A stretch of DNA of 64,000 bases from Gammaproteobacteria bacterium (lineage in GTDB: Bacteria; Pseudomonadota; Gammaproteobacteria; Pseudomonadales; Alcanivoracaceae): contig JAGPVL010000034.1 in assembly GCA_018067045.1 (NCBI GenBank), positions 1 through 64,000 of the forward strand, in the 5' to 3' direction. The notes beneath the pieces are model-generated. The model saw only the letters and a list, made by a program, of their open reading frames with translations, ran no database searches and had not been told where the DNA came from. Positions 35,601 to 45,036 of the stretch are shown one piece after another. The position numbers and the translations under genes were made by a program. The stretch's first letter is position 1. Each line of letters begins with the position of its first letter.

Positions 35601-38581
35601 AGCATCAACCAGTCTCAAGCGAATCCTTTCGCGTTGTTGCTGGGGGCAGTCATTGGACAGTCCCTACGGACAAGCCCGGTGACTTTATTGTTGAGCTAAT
35701 TAGCAGCAACGAACAAACCATGGCACGGCGCACGTTTAACGTGATCGGCAGTAAAAATATCGCCGGTGACTTGGAAAAAAATGCTGAGCTACAGCTTAAA
35801 TTGGACCGTGGCGATTATCGCGTCGGCGACACCATTGAAATGCAAATCACTGCGCCCTATACCGGCGCGGGTCTTATCACCATCGAGCGAGACAAGGTCT
35901 TTGCGCACAAATGGTTCCGCACTGACAGCGAACGCAGCGTGCAAAGCATCACTGTCCCAGAGGGCATAGAAGGCAATGCCTACGTTAATGTCACGTTTGT
36001 GCGCAGCCTCGACTCTGAGGAAATTTTTGCGCAACCGATGAGCGTTGCCGTGCAGCCCTTTAATATTGATCGTAGTAAACGCACACTTGCACTGGAGATC
36101 GAGGTACCTAAAAAGGTCAAACCGGGTGACAAGCTCAGCGTCAACGTCACGCCTTCGCAGCGCGGTAAACTGATCGTCTTCGCCATCAACGAAGGCATTC
36201 TACAAGTTGCCAATTATCAAACCCCGGCACCTCTGAATACGTTCCTGCAAAAACGTGCGCTGCAAGTGAGCACCCAACAAATCGCCGACATGCTACTGCC
36301 TGAGTTTTCACTACTGATGCAGCGTTCCGCCGCTGGCGGTGGTGCTGCAAAGCGCGCCGCGGCCTTCGCAGGGCAAAACCTTAATCCCTTCCAACGCGGC
36401 ATGAAGGCACCAGTAGTATTCTGGTCTGGCATTATTGATATGAATAACGCCGGCGCCAGCACCCGTGTTGACTTCACCGTGCCGGATTATTTCGATGGCG
36501 AATTACGGGTCATGGCGGTTGCTAGCAACGCCGATAGCGTTGGCGCCGCGGAAGCCAGCACCATCGTACGCGGGCCCTTTATTCTTACGCCAAATGTGAT
36601 CACTGCTGTCTCGCCTGGCGATGAATTTAATATCAGCGTCGGCGTGGCGAACGCCTTACTCCCTGACGACCTAGCTGATCATTCCGTTAAAAAGCAGAAC
36701 ACAATATCCCGGCAAAGTAGTCCACAAACGATAACTGTTACCGCGGTTGCCGATGGTCTGGTCAACATTATCGGTGACGCACATCAATCGCTTACCCTTG
36801 CCCCCGGCGCGGAAGCAACCGCAACGTTCCGCGTTAAGGCAGGCAGCAAATTTGGCGGTAGCGAAATCGTTTTCCGCGCCGCCACCGCACAACATGATGT
36901 TCAGCATTCTGTCCAACGCACCGCCACGCTCAGCGTTCGTCCTGCTATGCCCTATCGGACTACGTTAGAAAGTGGCGTTATCGATTCTGGCAGTGCCGCG
37001 GTTCGGCTACCGAGGCAGCTGTCCGACGCCTTATCCAAGCAGCAGATACTCAGCGGCTACAGTCCTCTCGTGCTTGCCGATGGACTCGGTAAATACTTGG
37101 ACACCTATCCACATGGCTGCTCGGAACAGATCATCAGTCGCGCCCTACCGATTGCAGCACTGCTGTCATTTTCAGGCGCCTCTGTTAATGCCGCCCCAGA
37201 AAGTGACGATATAACCAACCGTGCGGCCATCTTGAATAAATTTTCGAACCTTGCCCATACTCTCGCCGCACGACAAACGCCCAACGGAGGCTTTTCGTAC
37301 TGGCCTGGCAGTAGCAGAGTCGATGATTACGTCAGTGTTTACGCCATGCATTTCTTGCTTGAGGCGCGCGAGCAAGGCTTAGACATTCCTCGGGATGTTA
37401 TCGACAAGGGCATGGATTATTTACGCGGCGTAGCCCAAGGCAACGTTTCGTCTGGCGCCGCCATCAGCGCTGATCACAGTCGTGAAGTGCAGGCTTATGC
37501 AATTTACATCCTCACCCGAAACGGCATCGTGACGACAAACTATCTAACGCTATTACAAACACAGCTTACCCAGTCGGCAGCGAAAACGTGGCGCGCCTCG
37601 CTCACCGGTGTATGGATGGCCGCCAGTTATAAGCAACTCAAACTCGATGAACTCGCCGATGGCATTATGGCGGAGTACGAATTTGCCAAGCCGACAGCTC
37701 AGTACCAATGGGACCTCGATTCATCGCTGGCGCGCAATGCCCAATATCTCTATTTGATTGCTCGTCATTTTCCTGCACAACTTGCCGACATCGACAATGA
37801 CACCCTCGCCACGCTGGTCGAACCGATTAGCAAAGGCCAGTTCAATACACTGTCTGCTTCTTGGTCGATACTGGCGCTCGGCGCTTGGGGTTCACAAGCC
37901 GAGAAAGCCCAACCTGGCGCGCTGGAAATACTGGCGCAGGCCAACGCAAACGTGATCAACGGCGTGGCCGACCCCGCTCTTCATCCCGCACCCGCAACAC
38001 AACCGACTTCACTCGCGCGCAGCCAGCCCGATCAAGCGTTGGTCCGTGCCGAGGTGCCCACCAACACAGCATCGCTCACGCTCACCGGCGACAAGCAACA
38101 ACGCTTTTTCTATAGCCTCAGTCAAACTGGCTACGACGCCGCATTACCAACCAAAGAAGTGAAACAAGGCATGGAAATTGTGCGGGTCTATCTCAACGAC
38201 CAAGGCGAACAAGTGACCCACGCCACGCTCGGCGATGAACTCACCGTGAGCCTGAGCGTTCGCGCACTCACCGGCTTGCGCCATCCGAACGTTGCCATCG
38301 TCGACCTTTTGCCGGGCGGCTTTGAAGTGCAACGCGATAGCATTCGGGGAAGCGCGCAGAGTTCATCACAAAGATATTGGCAATCGGACTACATCGATAT
38401 TCGCGAAGACCGTGTGGTGATGTATGGCACCGTCGATGCGCAAGCGCTGCCCTTCACCTATCGCGTCAAAGTCACCGGCAGCGGCGAATTTGTCGTGCCC
38501 CCACCGTTTGCAGAATCGATGTATCACCGCCATATTCAAGCGCAAGGCACCGCAAAAACCTTTACCGTTTCCGCGCCCTAG
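32627..38581 (+). CDS. Alpha-2-macroglobulin family protease inhibitor
   Basis: Giant periplasmic protein that traps proteases, thought to guard the cell wall together with PBP1C. The 1984 residues have one N-terminal membrane helix (about 40-61, 'LVLSLAVALLLTPLLYLAGY') with no lipobox, so the protein is anchored by a helix rather than by lipid as E. coli YfhM is. MG domains follow, 'DRGIYRPGEQGHLAVMSKR' marks the MG3/MG4 region (short form RGIYRPGE), and the thioester is Cys1498 in 'YPHGCSEQIISRA' (CxEQ). The C-terminal part has the alpha-alpha toroid ('QTPNGGFSYWPG') and a receptor-binding-like domain. It ends one base before pbpC begins. Confidence 0.93.
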   Translation: MPAPQSLFARLLSAVFGNVQWQAPHWVQAMRRYRKAHPRLVLSLAVALLLTPLLYLAGYNYYLSLPQPAVTLIEATAPGPSAIGDDDKVYPEPIVLRFTTHYPDPTAEGPRNAAKLSLLGKTVSGISLSPAHAGTWTWQDENTLIFSSEDDWPAGQQYRIALPTDIFADGINLDSRTPSITTAAMQVAMDSLRFYQDPTAPSRHQTVATLTFSHAVNLDSLRQHVQFAMRPSGAPITTTPTAYPYTVKLGKAGREAYLSTEPLSLPDDENFMTLAVDAGIQSTQGPSKSEEALSKNVRIPSISTFFRVSTLDAEIVRNEQNDPEQTFILELTDAVQTEQLATEIQAWILPNNYREAANASVDEAVLKKSEPLTLTANPSEHAFSPFQSFRFRAPSGRRLYVRLPAGLTSQGKFVMTVPYSAVIRAPDFPKELNIVGNGGLLALKGDQKLSFQTRGVGGINVEITQLFEEQIVHLVSQTNGNLEDVSFKGWSFDEKNLGEQHKETLWLANKDPAKASYAALSLAPLLKNLSADKGVFVINAQGVNSDGVATGPSDRRLLIVSDMALISKRDADNESDVYVLSVSTGKPVANATISLIGLNGRPLITRTSDAQGHADFPNANNFEQGKQPAAWLVKQGDDLAFMPYEGHDRNVNFSRFDTGGIYTGSSRQRNSGDGAALIRAMVFSDRGIYRPGEQGHLAVMSKRDDWGQLPASPIEVVITDPRNNTFYQTRQRLPEDGMQEIPFTLSPTATTGEYRVAINLITNPKRNYKRRIGSGQFSVEEFQPDNMRIRTELVHSGQGTDKNAGWQTQLTLRGNASLQNLFGLPAQDRRVKASYTLQPRDFQFSRYADYQFENPYRLNDDALRRSVTEELTAKNSDAEGNAQFDIDLSKYGNGLYQLSFEAEGFDTGGGRSVSAQSRTLVSPLQVLIGSKSDGKLDYIQRNSERSIEFIAINPNLDSLDNDDLTLRITEVRHLSTLVKQRDGTLAYQTIDKHQPVSSESFRVVAGGSHWTVPTDKPGDFIVELISSNEQTMARRTFNVIGSKNIAGDLEKNAELQLKLDRGDYRVGDTIEMQITAPYTGAGLITIERDKVFAHKWFRTDSERSVQSITVPEGIEGNAYVNVTFVRSLDSEEIFAQPMSVAVQPFNIDRSKRTLALEIEVPKKVKPGDKLSVNVTPSQRGKLIVFAINEGILQVANYQTPAPLNTFLQKRALQVSTQQIADMLLPEFSLLMQRSAAGGGAAKRAAAFAGQNLNPFQRGMKAPVVFWSGIIDMNNAGASTRVDFTVPDYFDGELRVMAVASNADSVGAAEASTIVRGPFILTPNVITAVSPGDEFNISVGVANALLPDDLADHSVKKQNTISRQSSPQTITVTAVADGLVNIIGDAHQSLTLAPGAEATATFRVKAGSKFGGSEIVFRAATAQHDVQHSVQRTATLSVRPAMPYRTTLESGVIDSGSAAVRLPRQLSDALSKQQILSGYSPLVLADGLGKYLDTYPHGCSEQIISRALPIAALLSFSGASVNAAPESDDITNRAAILNKFSNLAHTLAARQTPNGGFSYWPGSSRVDDYVSVYAMHFLLEAREQGLDIPRDVIDKGMDYLRGVAQGNVSSGAAISADHSREVQAYAIYILTRNGIVTTNYLTLLQTQLTQSAAKTWRASLTGVWMAASYKQLKLDELADGIMAEYEFAKPTAQYQWDLDSSLARNAQYLYLIARHFPAQLADIDNDTLATLVEPISKGQFNTLSASWSILALGAWGSQAEKAQPGALEILAQANANVINGVADPALHPAPATQPTSLARSQPDQALVRAEVPTNTASLTLTGDKQQRFFYSLSQTGYDAALPTKEVKQGMEIVRVYLNDQGEQVTHATLGDELTVSLSVRALTGLRHPNVAIVDLLPGGFEVQRDSIRGSAQSSSQRYWQSDYIDIREDRVVMYGTVDAQALPFTYRVKVTGSGEFVVPPPFAESMYHRHIQAQGTAKTFTVSAP

Positions 38582-38582
38582 C

Positions 38583-40982
38583 ATGGCGACACCGCTCCTC
38601 TTTCGTCGGATTATCCGCGCTAGCACAATCGCCACTTTGGCGACGGTGTTAGCGCTGGCGCTCAGCTTTTTCCTCACGCCCACACCCAGTTTGTACGGCA
38701 GCAAAACATTTTCTTCCGCGGTCTACGATCGTCACGGCCAACTGTTGCGCCTAACGCTGGCAGAAGATCAACGCTATCGACTTTTTACACCGCTTTCTGC
38801 CATCCAACCTGCCGCAATAGAAGCCACGCTACTTTATGAAGATCGTTGGTTTCGTTATCACCCCGGCATCAATCCCGTCGCGCTGGTGCGGGCCAGCTGG
38901 CAAACCTTTGTCACACGACAGCGCAGCGTCGGCGCATCGACGATTTCTATGCAACTGGCACGGATGCGATTTTCTATCGACTCATCATCCATCGGCGGGA
39001 AACTGGCGCAAATTTATCGAGCCTTACAGCTTGAATGGCATTACAGCAAAACAGACATCTTAGAGGCCTACCTTAACCTCGCGCCCTATGGCGGCAACAT
39101 TGAAGGGCTTGGAACAGCCAGTCTGATTTACTTCAATAAAAATGCTGACGCCCTCACGCTGATTGAATCGCTATCACTGATTGTAATCCCGCAAAACCCG
39201 CTTGCGCGCGCGCCAGTACATTCCAATGCCAGCCCTAACGATCACGCACGCAACGATGATGTTGCCATCGATGCGCGACAAAGAGCATTCGCCCTGTGGT
39301 TAACACGACACCCAGACGACGCACACTGGTCAGATCAGATGCAGCTTGCTCTGCACACACGGCGACGCCAACAGTTACCGTTTTCAGCCCCGCACTTTGT
39401 CGATCATCTGCTCGCAAAAAACGGCCCCGGCAGTTGGCACAGCAGCCTCGACCAACAACAGCAACAACAAATAGAACAACAGATTCTCGAGTACGTGCTC
39501 AACCGCAAAGCCGACGGCATAGACAATGCCGCCGTCCTCCTTATCGACACCCGCGACACTTCCGTTGCTGCTTGGGCAGGGTCCGCAAACTGGTTTAACA
39601 ACGACATCCACGGACAAGTGGACGGCGTGACGGCAAAGCGCTCTCCTGGCTCAACCCTCAAACCGTTTATCTATGCACAGGCCCTTGATCAAGGCCTGAT
39701 TCACCCGCAATCACTTCTCGCGGATTTACCGACGCGCTTCGGCGCCTACACCCCTGAAAATTTTGACCGAGGCTACTTCGGCCCGATCTCCGCACAAGAT
39801 GCGCTAATTTATTCGCGCAATGTGCCGGCGGTGGCGCTCGCCAACCAACTCAATCCGGATTTTTACACGTTCTTAGACAGCGCCGGCATCACACCACTAC
39901 GCGAGCGAGATTTCTACGGCCTTGCTATCGCTCTCGGCGGCGTCGAAGTGACGATGCTCGAACTCAGCCAACTGTATGCAAGCTTAGCCAACGACGGCGA
40001 AGCCTATCCAATTGCGCTAACACTGGATGATGCCGCGCCTAGACCTGGCACCCGTCTATTTAGTAAAGAAGCCGCCTTTATTACCTCGTCGATGCTAGCT
40101 GAGAATCCGCGGCCCTTTACATCGAGCCATCTCCGTCATAACAAATTGACCAACAAAGAACCCGTCACCGTCGCATGGAAAACGGGGACGTCTTGGGCTT
40201 TTCGTGATGCGTGGTCGGTGGGCCTGTTCGGTCACTATCTTGTTGCCGTATGGGTGGGCAACTTTGATGGCAGTGGCAATCCGGCGTTGGTAGGCAGCAC
40301 AGCAGCAGCGCCGCTGCTATTTCGTATCGTCGATCAGCTCAGCGCTACGACAAATATAGAGTCGGTCAACAACTCGCTTCGTGGCACCCGTATTGGAGGG
40401 CTCAACGTTAAAAAAGTCTCAGTCTGTGCCGCGTCAGGAGACTTACCTAACAAGCACTGCCCAAAAACAAAAAGCACTTGGTATATACCTGGCACGTCTC
40501 CCATTCGCGTCTCGTCAGTACATCAACAGGTGCAGATTGACGAGAACGGGTTGCGTAGTTGTCATCTCAACAATCCACGCAACACAACAAAAGTAATGGA
40601 ATTCTGGCCGTCGGATTTTCTAGCATTGTTTAAACTGGCGGGCCTTCCGCACAAACAACCACCCGCTTACGCACCCGGATGCGCATTAAGCGACATTGAT
40701 CAACAAGGTATTGCGCCGCGCATTCAATCGCCTTCCGCACGCGTCGAGTACACACTGCGGGCCAATCAAGGCGCAGAAAATAAAATTCCATTACAGGCAG
40801 TAACCGACGCCGGCGCACAAACAGTATTTTGGTTTGCAGATAATCGTTTTATTGCTAGCGCCAAAGCAACCGAAACCGTTGAGTGGTCACCCAAACCGGG
40901 ACGTTATGTGGTGCGCGCAGTAGATGATCTCGGACACAGTGATAGCGTCAACGTGACGGTGCGATTATTGCCGGAGGGGTAA
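38583..40982 (+). CDS. pbpC: Penicillin-binding protein 1C
   Basis: Class A peptidoglycan synthase, 799 residues. One N-terminal membrane helix is followed by the glycosyltransferase domain (Glu86 in 'LYEDRWFRYHPG', 'GASTISMQLARM') and the transpeptidase (Ser357 in 'SPGSTLKPFIYA', 'SRN' near residue 418, Lys533 in 'WKTGTSWAFRD'). A C-terminal BiPBP_C domain (about 700-798) is present. The start ATG at 38583 follows the macroglobulin stop by one base, so the two are translationally coupled; this A2M-pbpC pairing is conserved. Upstream in-frame codons are inside the neighbouring gene and give no signal helix. Confidence 0.95.
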   Translation: MATPLLFRRIIRASTIATLATVLALALSFFLTPTPSLYGSKTFSSAVYDRHGQLLRLTLAEDQRYRLFTPLSAIQPAAIEATLLYEDRWFRYHPGINPVALVRASWQTFVTRQRSVGASTISMQLARMRFSIDSSSIGGKLAQIYRALQLEWHYSKTDILEAYLNLAPYGGNIEGLGTASLIYFNKNADALTLIESLSLIVIPQNPLARAPVHSNASPNDHARNDDVAIDARQRAFALWLTRHPDDAHWSDQMQLALHTRRRQQLPFSAPHFVDHLLAKNGPGSWHSSLDQQQQQQIEQQILEYVLNRKADGIDNAAVLLIDTRDTSVAAWAGSANWFNNDIHGQVDGVTAKRSPGSTLKPFIYAQALDQGLIHPQSLLADLPTRFGAYTPENFDRGYFGPISAQDALIYSRNVPAVALANQLNPDFYTFLDSAGITPLRERDFYGLAIALGGVEVTMLELSQLYASLANDGEAYPIALTLDDAAPRPGTRLFSKEAAFITSSMLAENPRPFTSSHLRHNKLTNKEPVTVAWKTGTSWAFRDAWSVGLFGHYLVAVWVGNFDGSGNPALVGSTAAAPLLFRIVDQLSATTNIESVNNSLRGTRIGGLNVKKVSVCAASGDLPNKHCPKTKSTWYIPGTSPIRVSSVHQQVQIDENGLRSCHLNNPRNTTKVMEFWPSDFLALFKLAGLPHKQPPAYAPGCALSDIDQQGIAPRIQSPSARVEYTLRANQGAENKIPLQAVTDAGAQTVFWFADNRFIASAKATETVEWSPKPGRYVVRAVDDLGHSDSVNVTVRLLPEG

Positions 40983-41065
40983 ATCGAACACCACAAGAGT
41001 ACTACCCGAAGAGTAGTGCTAAAAGACTGGCGCTAGAAGAGTGCTGATAGAAGACTCTTCAGATT

Positions 41066-41132
41066 TTGTGGGAGCCTGCTTGCAGGCGATCAGCCTTAAT
41101 TTAACGGCCTCGTTTGCAAGCAAGCCCCTAGC
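41066..41132. repeat. REP-like palindrome pair
   Basis: GTGGGAGCCTGCTTGCAGGCGAT followed after 21 bases by TTTGCAAGCAAGCCCCTA; an imperfect inverted pair of the window's REP family, in the gap between convergent pbpC and mmsB. The first element is cited by its core CTGCTTGCAGGCGAT. Confidence 0.7.
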
Positions 41133-41170
41133 TAGAAAGATTTGCGTTAATCTTACCGTACGCCGAAAAA

Positions 41171-42061
41171 CTATTCGGTTTTTCCTGAAAACAAGGTTTG
41201 TATGCTAGAGAAATCCAAGCCTCCGTCACCCTGACTTCCATGTACACCATAAAGACTCTTTGCGAGCGAGCCCATCGGGGTGCGCGATGCGCTCTGTAAC
41301 GCGGTATCCATCGCTAGCGTCAAATCCTTGTTCATAAGATTAACCGCGAAACCGCCTTCATAGCCTTTGCTCGCCGGCACATTTTCCATCACACCGGGCC
41401 AAGGGTTATACAGTTCAAGCGACCAGTTTCGTCCCGAGCTGGCCAACATAATGTCGGACAGCACTTTAGGGTCCAGGCCGTTGTCGACACCGAGCTGCAG
41501 CGCTTCACAGGTGCCCAACATATGAATGGCGAGCAGCATGTTGTTGCAGATTTTTGCCGTTTGCCCTGCACCGCTATTGCCGGCATGAAAAATATTCTTT
41601 CCCATGCATTCCAAAATTGGCCGCGCGCGCTCCACGGCACTGTTCTCGCCGCCGCAAATAAAGGTCAACGTGCCTGCCATTGCGCCACCGACGCCACCAG
41701 AGACCGGCGCATCAATCATACTGCGGCCGCTCGCATGGGCTTCTGCAGCGACGGCTTTTGCTGTCGCTGCATCAATGGTCGAGCAATCGATAATCAACGC
41801 AGCAGCATCAATCGCGGCAAGAATGCCTGTCTCACCAAGATAAAGACCCTGCACTGCACGCCCCGATGGCAACATACTGATCACCACCTGCGCACCCGAC
41901 ACTGTTTCGGCCGGAGACGCCCCGGCAGTGGCGCCATGCTCAACCGCCTCTTCGAGTAGCGCGGGAACCAGATCAAAGGCGACGACGCTGTGCCCCGCTT
42001 TCACCAAATTGGCGACCATTGGGCCGCCCATATGACCGACCCCAAAAAATGCAATGTTCAT
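41171..42061 (-). CDS. mmsB: 3-hydroxyisobutyrate dehydrogenase
   Basis: NAD-dependent oxidation of 3-hydroxyisobutyrate to methylmalonate semialdehyde in valine degradation. The 296 residues start with the Rossmann motif 'FFGVGHMGGPMVANL'; 'DAPVSGGVGGAMAGTLTFI' is the substrate-binding signature, and 'GQTAKICNNMLLA' contains the catalytic Lys (K in TAKICNN). It overlaps the preceding hydrolase gene by four bases. Together with mmsA, the hydrolase and the acyl-CoA dehydrogenase it gives a full valine route. Confidence 0.95.
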   Translation of the reverse strand: MNIAFFGVGHMGGPMVANLVKAGHSVVAFDLVPALLEEAVEHGATAGASPAETVSGAQVVISMLPSGRAVQGLYLGETGILAAIDAAALIIDCSTIDAATAKAVAAEAHASGRSMIDAPVSGGVGGAMAGTLTFICGGENSAVERARPILECMGKNIFHAGNSGAGQTAKICNNMLLAIHMLGTCEALQLGVDNGLDPKVLSDIMLASSGRNWSLELYNPWPGVMENVPASKGYEGGFAVNLMNKDLTLAMDTALQSASRTPMGSLAKSLYGVHGSQGDGGLDFSSIQTLFSGKTE

Positions 42062-43170
42062 AATGTCTCCAATGGGTGCGGCTGCACCGGACTATTAAAG
42101 AATGCGTGAATATATTCCGCCGGCACCTGATCGACCTGTGCAAAGCGAAACGCAGGCTTGCCATCTTTATCAATCAGCAATGCCCGTACACCTTCTTGAA
42201 AATCACCCTGCGCGGCACATTGCACCGACATGCTCCATTCCATTCGGAACGCATCCGCAAGAGATAAATGCTTCACACGCTTTTGACCTTCCCACACCAA
42301 CCACGCTGTCTGCGCACAACCACGCGACAGCGTCTTTGCCGCTTTCATCAACCACTCATCGTCGTTCTCAACCGCGCAAATATTGGCGGCCACATCGGGC
42401 AATGTATCGGCATCGCAGAGCGTATTAATCAGATCAAAATGTTCGCGGACAGGACTAGAGGGCAAATCGTCTGCCGACATTTGAAAACGACGTAATAATG
42501 CAGAGATAAGCTGATGGTTTTTATCTACGTTTTCTGAGAACGGCAGCCCTAGCAGATCCGTTAACAAGGCATCTTTTTCGGTGCTGCCAATAACGCGATC
42601 GGCCAAACCAATATACAGGGCATCAGATGCATTAATTTGTGCGCCGGTTAAACCCAAAAACAAACCGGTCTTGCCCGGCATGCGCGAGAGGAACCAGCTT
42701 CCGCCTACATCTGGGTGCAGGCCAATGGTGATCTCCGGCATCGCAATGCGGCAACGCTCGGTGACAATACGATGGGAGCAACCGGACATCAGTCCGAGTC
42801 CCCCGCCCATGACAATACCATGCCCCCAACACACCACCGGCTTAGCATAGGTATGTAGAAGGTAATCGAGCTTATATTCTTCGGCGAAAAAGTTTTCAAT
42901 GTAGTGGTTACGCTTTCCCGGCGCGGTATCAACCATGCTTTCGTACATACGGACGATATCGCCACCAGCACAAAATGCTTTCTCGCCTTCTCCCTCCAAC
43001 CACACCGCAGCAATCTGAGCATCGTCTTGCCACGCGAGTAATTGCGGCAACAGTAAATCAATCATGTCGAGAGAAAGCGCGTTTAAACTCTTCGGCGCAT
43101 TGAGCGTGGCCACACCAATGTGCATGCCATTCGCGCCAACTTCCATACGAAACAAAACCGAATCGGTCAT
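42058..43170 (-). CDS. 3-hydroxyisobutyryl-CoA hydrolase (crotonase family)
   Basis: Releases CoA from 3-hydroxyisobutyryl-CoA in valine catabolism. At 370 residues it is longer than simple enoyl-CoA hydratases (about 260) and has the extra C-terminal helical domain of the hydrolases. 'KAFCAGGDIVRMYE' and 'GIVMGGGLGLMSGCSHRI' form the oxyanion hole, and 'EITIGLHPDVGGSWFLSRM' carries the catalytic Glu/Asp pair. Start ATG at 43170. Couples to mmsB by a four-base overlap. Confidence 0.9.
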   Translation of the reverse strand: MTDSVLFRMEVGANGMHIGVATLNAPKSLNALSLDMIDLLLPQLLAWQDDAQIAAVWLEGEGEKAFCAGGDIVRMYESMVDTAPGKRNHYIENFFAEEYKLDYLLHTYAKPVVCWGHGIVMGGGLGLMSGCSHRIVTERCRIAMPEITIGLHPDVGGSWFLSRMPGKTGLFLGLTGAQINASDALYIGLADRVIGSTEKDALLTDLLGLPFSENVDKNHQLISALLRRFQMSADDLPSSPVREHFDLINTLCDADTLPDVAANICAVENDDEWLMKAAKTLSRGCAQTAWLVWEGQKRVKHLSLADAFRMEWSMSVQCAAQGDFQEGVRALLIDKDGKPAFRFAQVDQVPAEYIHAFFNSPVQPHPLETL

Positions 43171-43280
43171 ACAAACTCCGTGAATAAGAACGCGTAGATA
43201 TGTTGCCTGTTATGGCCGCAATCACTTCAATCGAGTTATCGAAATCAGGCCTATCGGCGATCCGATCCCCTCTCAATACT

Positions 43281-43440
43281 CTTCGCCTGCAAGCCTCAGT
43301 TCAGCGCCCTCCGCGTTCAAGCAAGCTCCTACAAAAGATTAAAAGACCAACATGCGCTCTTGCCAGCCTTGTGGGAGGCTGCTTGCAGGCGATTAGGTCC
43401 TAGTTCAGCACCCTCCGCTTTCAAGCAAGCTTCTACAAGG
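43281..43440. repeat. REP-like repeats, about 1.5 units
   Basis: Holds a central TTGTGGGAGGCTGCTTGCAG core with CAAGCAAGC-containing arms on both sides, period about 103 bp. It fills most of the 293-bp gap between the acyl-CoA dehydrogenase and the hydrolase, so transcription may still read through. Confidence 0.75.
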
Positions 43441-43463
43441 ACAAGGAACGCGCGAGCGAAGTC

Positions 43464-44633
43464 TTACTCCAGTACGAATGGCGCATCACTGAGTAAACGC
43501 CGCGCGATAATCACGCGCATTATTTCATTCGTGCCTTCCAAAATCTGATGCACCCGCGCATCACGGACATAACGCTCTAACGGATATTCACTGATATAGC
43601 CGTAGCCGCCATGCAGCTGCAATGCATCATTGCAAACCGTGAAACACAAATCCGTCGCGATGCGTTTTGCCATGGCACAAAATGCCGACTTATCGGCATC
43701 GTCTTGATCCAACTTCCACGCCGCCAAACGCACCATTTGCCGTGCAGCGACCAGTTCCGTCGCCATATCCGCCAACTTAAACTGGGTGTTTTGAAACGAT
43801 GCAATCTCTTTGCCGAACTGCTTACGCTCTTGTACATAGCCAAGAGTATGATCAAGCGCAGCCTGCGCAGTGCCTAACGAACAGCTGGCAATATTAATGC
43901 GCCCGCCATCAAGACCTCGCATGGCGATAGCAAACCCCTCGCCTTCGGCACCGATACGGTAGCGCACCGGCAAACGGACATCTTCAAGGTTTACCTGACG
44001 GGTCGGCTGCGATTTCCAACCCATCTTCGCCTCGTTGCGCCCGAAGCTAACACCAGGGAAATCGGCTGGTACTAAAAAGCAGGAAATGCCTTTTGGCCCG
44101 TCGACTCCCGTCCGAGCCATCAGCACTAACGCATCAGTGCTGCCCGCGCCGGAAATAAATGCCTTACTGCCATTCAAAATATAATCAGCGTCATCGCCAT
44201 CACCGTCACGCCGAGCAGACGTTTTGATCGACGCCGCATCAGAGCCTGCATTGGGTTCGGTTAAGCAATAGGATGCCAACTTCTCGCCGCTGGCTAACGA
44301 CTCACACCACTCATCACGAATCGCATCTTGCCCCCAACTGGCCACCATCCACGTCGCCATATTGTGGATAGTGAGAAACGCCGTCGTCGAGGTACAGCCT
44401 TGCGCTAACACTTCAAAAATAAGCGATGCATCGAGACGAGACAAACCCAAACCGCCCATGGATTCCGGCGTATACAAACCGCAAAAGCCTAGCTCGCCGG
44501 CCTGGCGTAAGGTCTCGACAGGAAAAGTGCTATTGGCGTCCCAGTCTGCGGCAAAAGGTCGTAATGCCTTCTCCATAAACTGTCGCGCGCTTTCGCGGTA
44601 TGCGATTTGTTCTTCGTTCAGCGCAAAATCCAT
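43464..44633 (-). CDS. Acyl-CoA dehydrogenase (probably isobutyryl-CoA)
   Basis: FAD enzyme oxidising a short branched acyl-CoA. With the ATG at 44633 (MDFALNEEQIAYRES) the protein has 389 residues, standard for the family; an upstream start at 44666 adds eleven atypical residues. Signatures are 'CLTEPNAGSDAASIKTSA', 'QLHGGYGYISEYPLERYVRD' and the late 'HQILEGTNEIMRVIIARRL'; the catalytic Glu is the one in 'LEGTNE'. The valine-gene neighbourhood points to isobutyryl-CoA as substrate, but chain specificity cannot be read from the sequence. Confidence 0.88.
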   Translation of the reverse strand: MDFALNEEQIAYRESARQFMEKALRPFAADWDANSTFPVETLRQAGELGFCGLYTPESMGGLGLSRLDASLIFEVLAQGCTSTTAFLTIHNMATWMVASWGQDAIRDEWCESLASGEKLASYCLTEPNAGSDAASIKTSARRDGDGDDADYILNGSKAFISGAGSTDALVLMARTGVDGPKGISCFLVPADFPGVSFGRNEAKMGWKSQPTRQVNLEDVRLPVRYRIGAEGEGFAIAMRGLDGGRINIASCSLGTAQAALDHTLGYVQERKQFGKEIASFQNTQFKLADMATELVAARQMVRLAAWKLDQDDADKSAFCAMAKRIATDLCFTVCNDALQLHGGYGYISEYPLERYVRDARVHQILEGTNEIMRVIIARRLLSDAPFVLE

Positions 44634-44750
44634 AGTCGGTCCGTTATGTTGAATAGCTGTGCTCAATAATGTGCGTTTTATCTAACCGAAAATAATCATC
44701 CCAGATACAACACTTACGGGGGACTACTTGCACGCAACTCAGCTTCAGCT

Positions 44751-45031
44751 CAACGCCCTTCGCCTGCAAGCAGCCTCCCACAAAAGACTAAAAGACCAAC
44801 ACTCACTCATGCCAGCCTTGTAGGAGGCTGCTTGCAGGCGATAAAGCCTTAGCTCAACGCACTTCGCTTGCAAGCAAGCTCCCACAAAAAATTAAGAAAC
44901 CAGCACTCATTCATGCCAGCCTTGTGGGAGGCTGCTTGCAGGCGATAAAACCTTAGCTCAGCGCACTTCGCTTGCAAGCAAGCCCCTACAAAAAGCTAAA
45001 AGACCAACACGCGTTCATGCCAGCCTTATTG
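44751..45031. repeat. Tandem REP array, period about 104 bp
   Basis: The motif CTTCGCYTGCAAGCARSC starts at about 44758, 44862 and 44967; each unit also has one GTRGGAGGCTGCTTGCAGGC core and a CCAACACTC-type linker. The linkers are nearly the same between units, so this is a tandem duplication of a REP pair. It fills the 403-bp gap between mmsA and the acyl-CoA dehydrogenase; no gene is seen there. Confidence 0.85.
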
Positions 45032-45036
45032 CAAAA

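Noticed and set aside
44751-45031. Possible CRISPR array (regular repeats)
   Set aside because: Whole 104-bp units including the linkers are repeated; there are no unique spacers of constant length and no cas genes. The same holds for 54634-54945.
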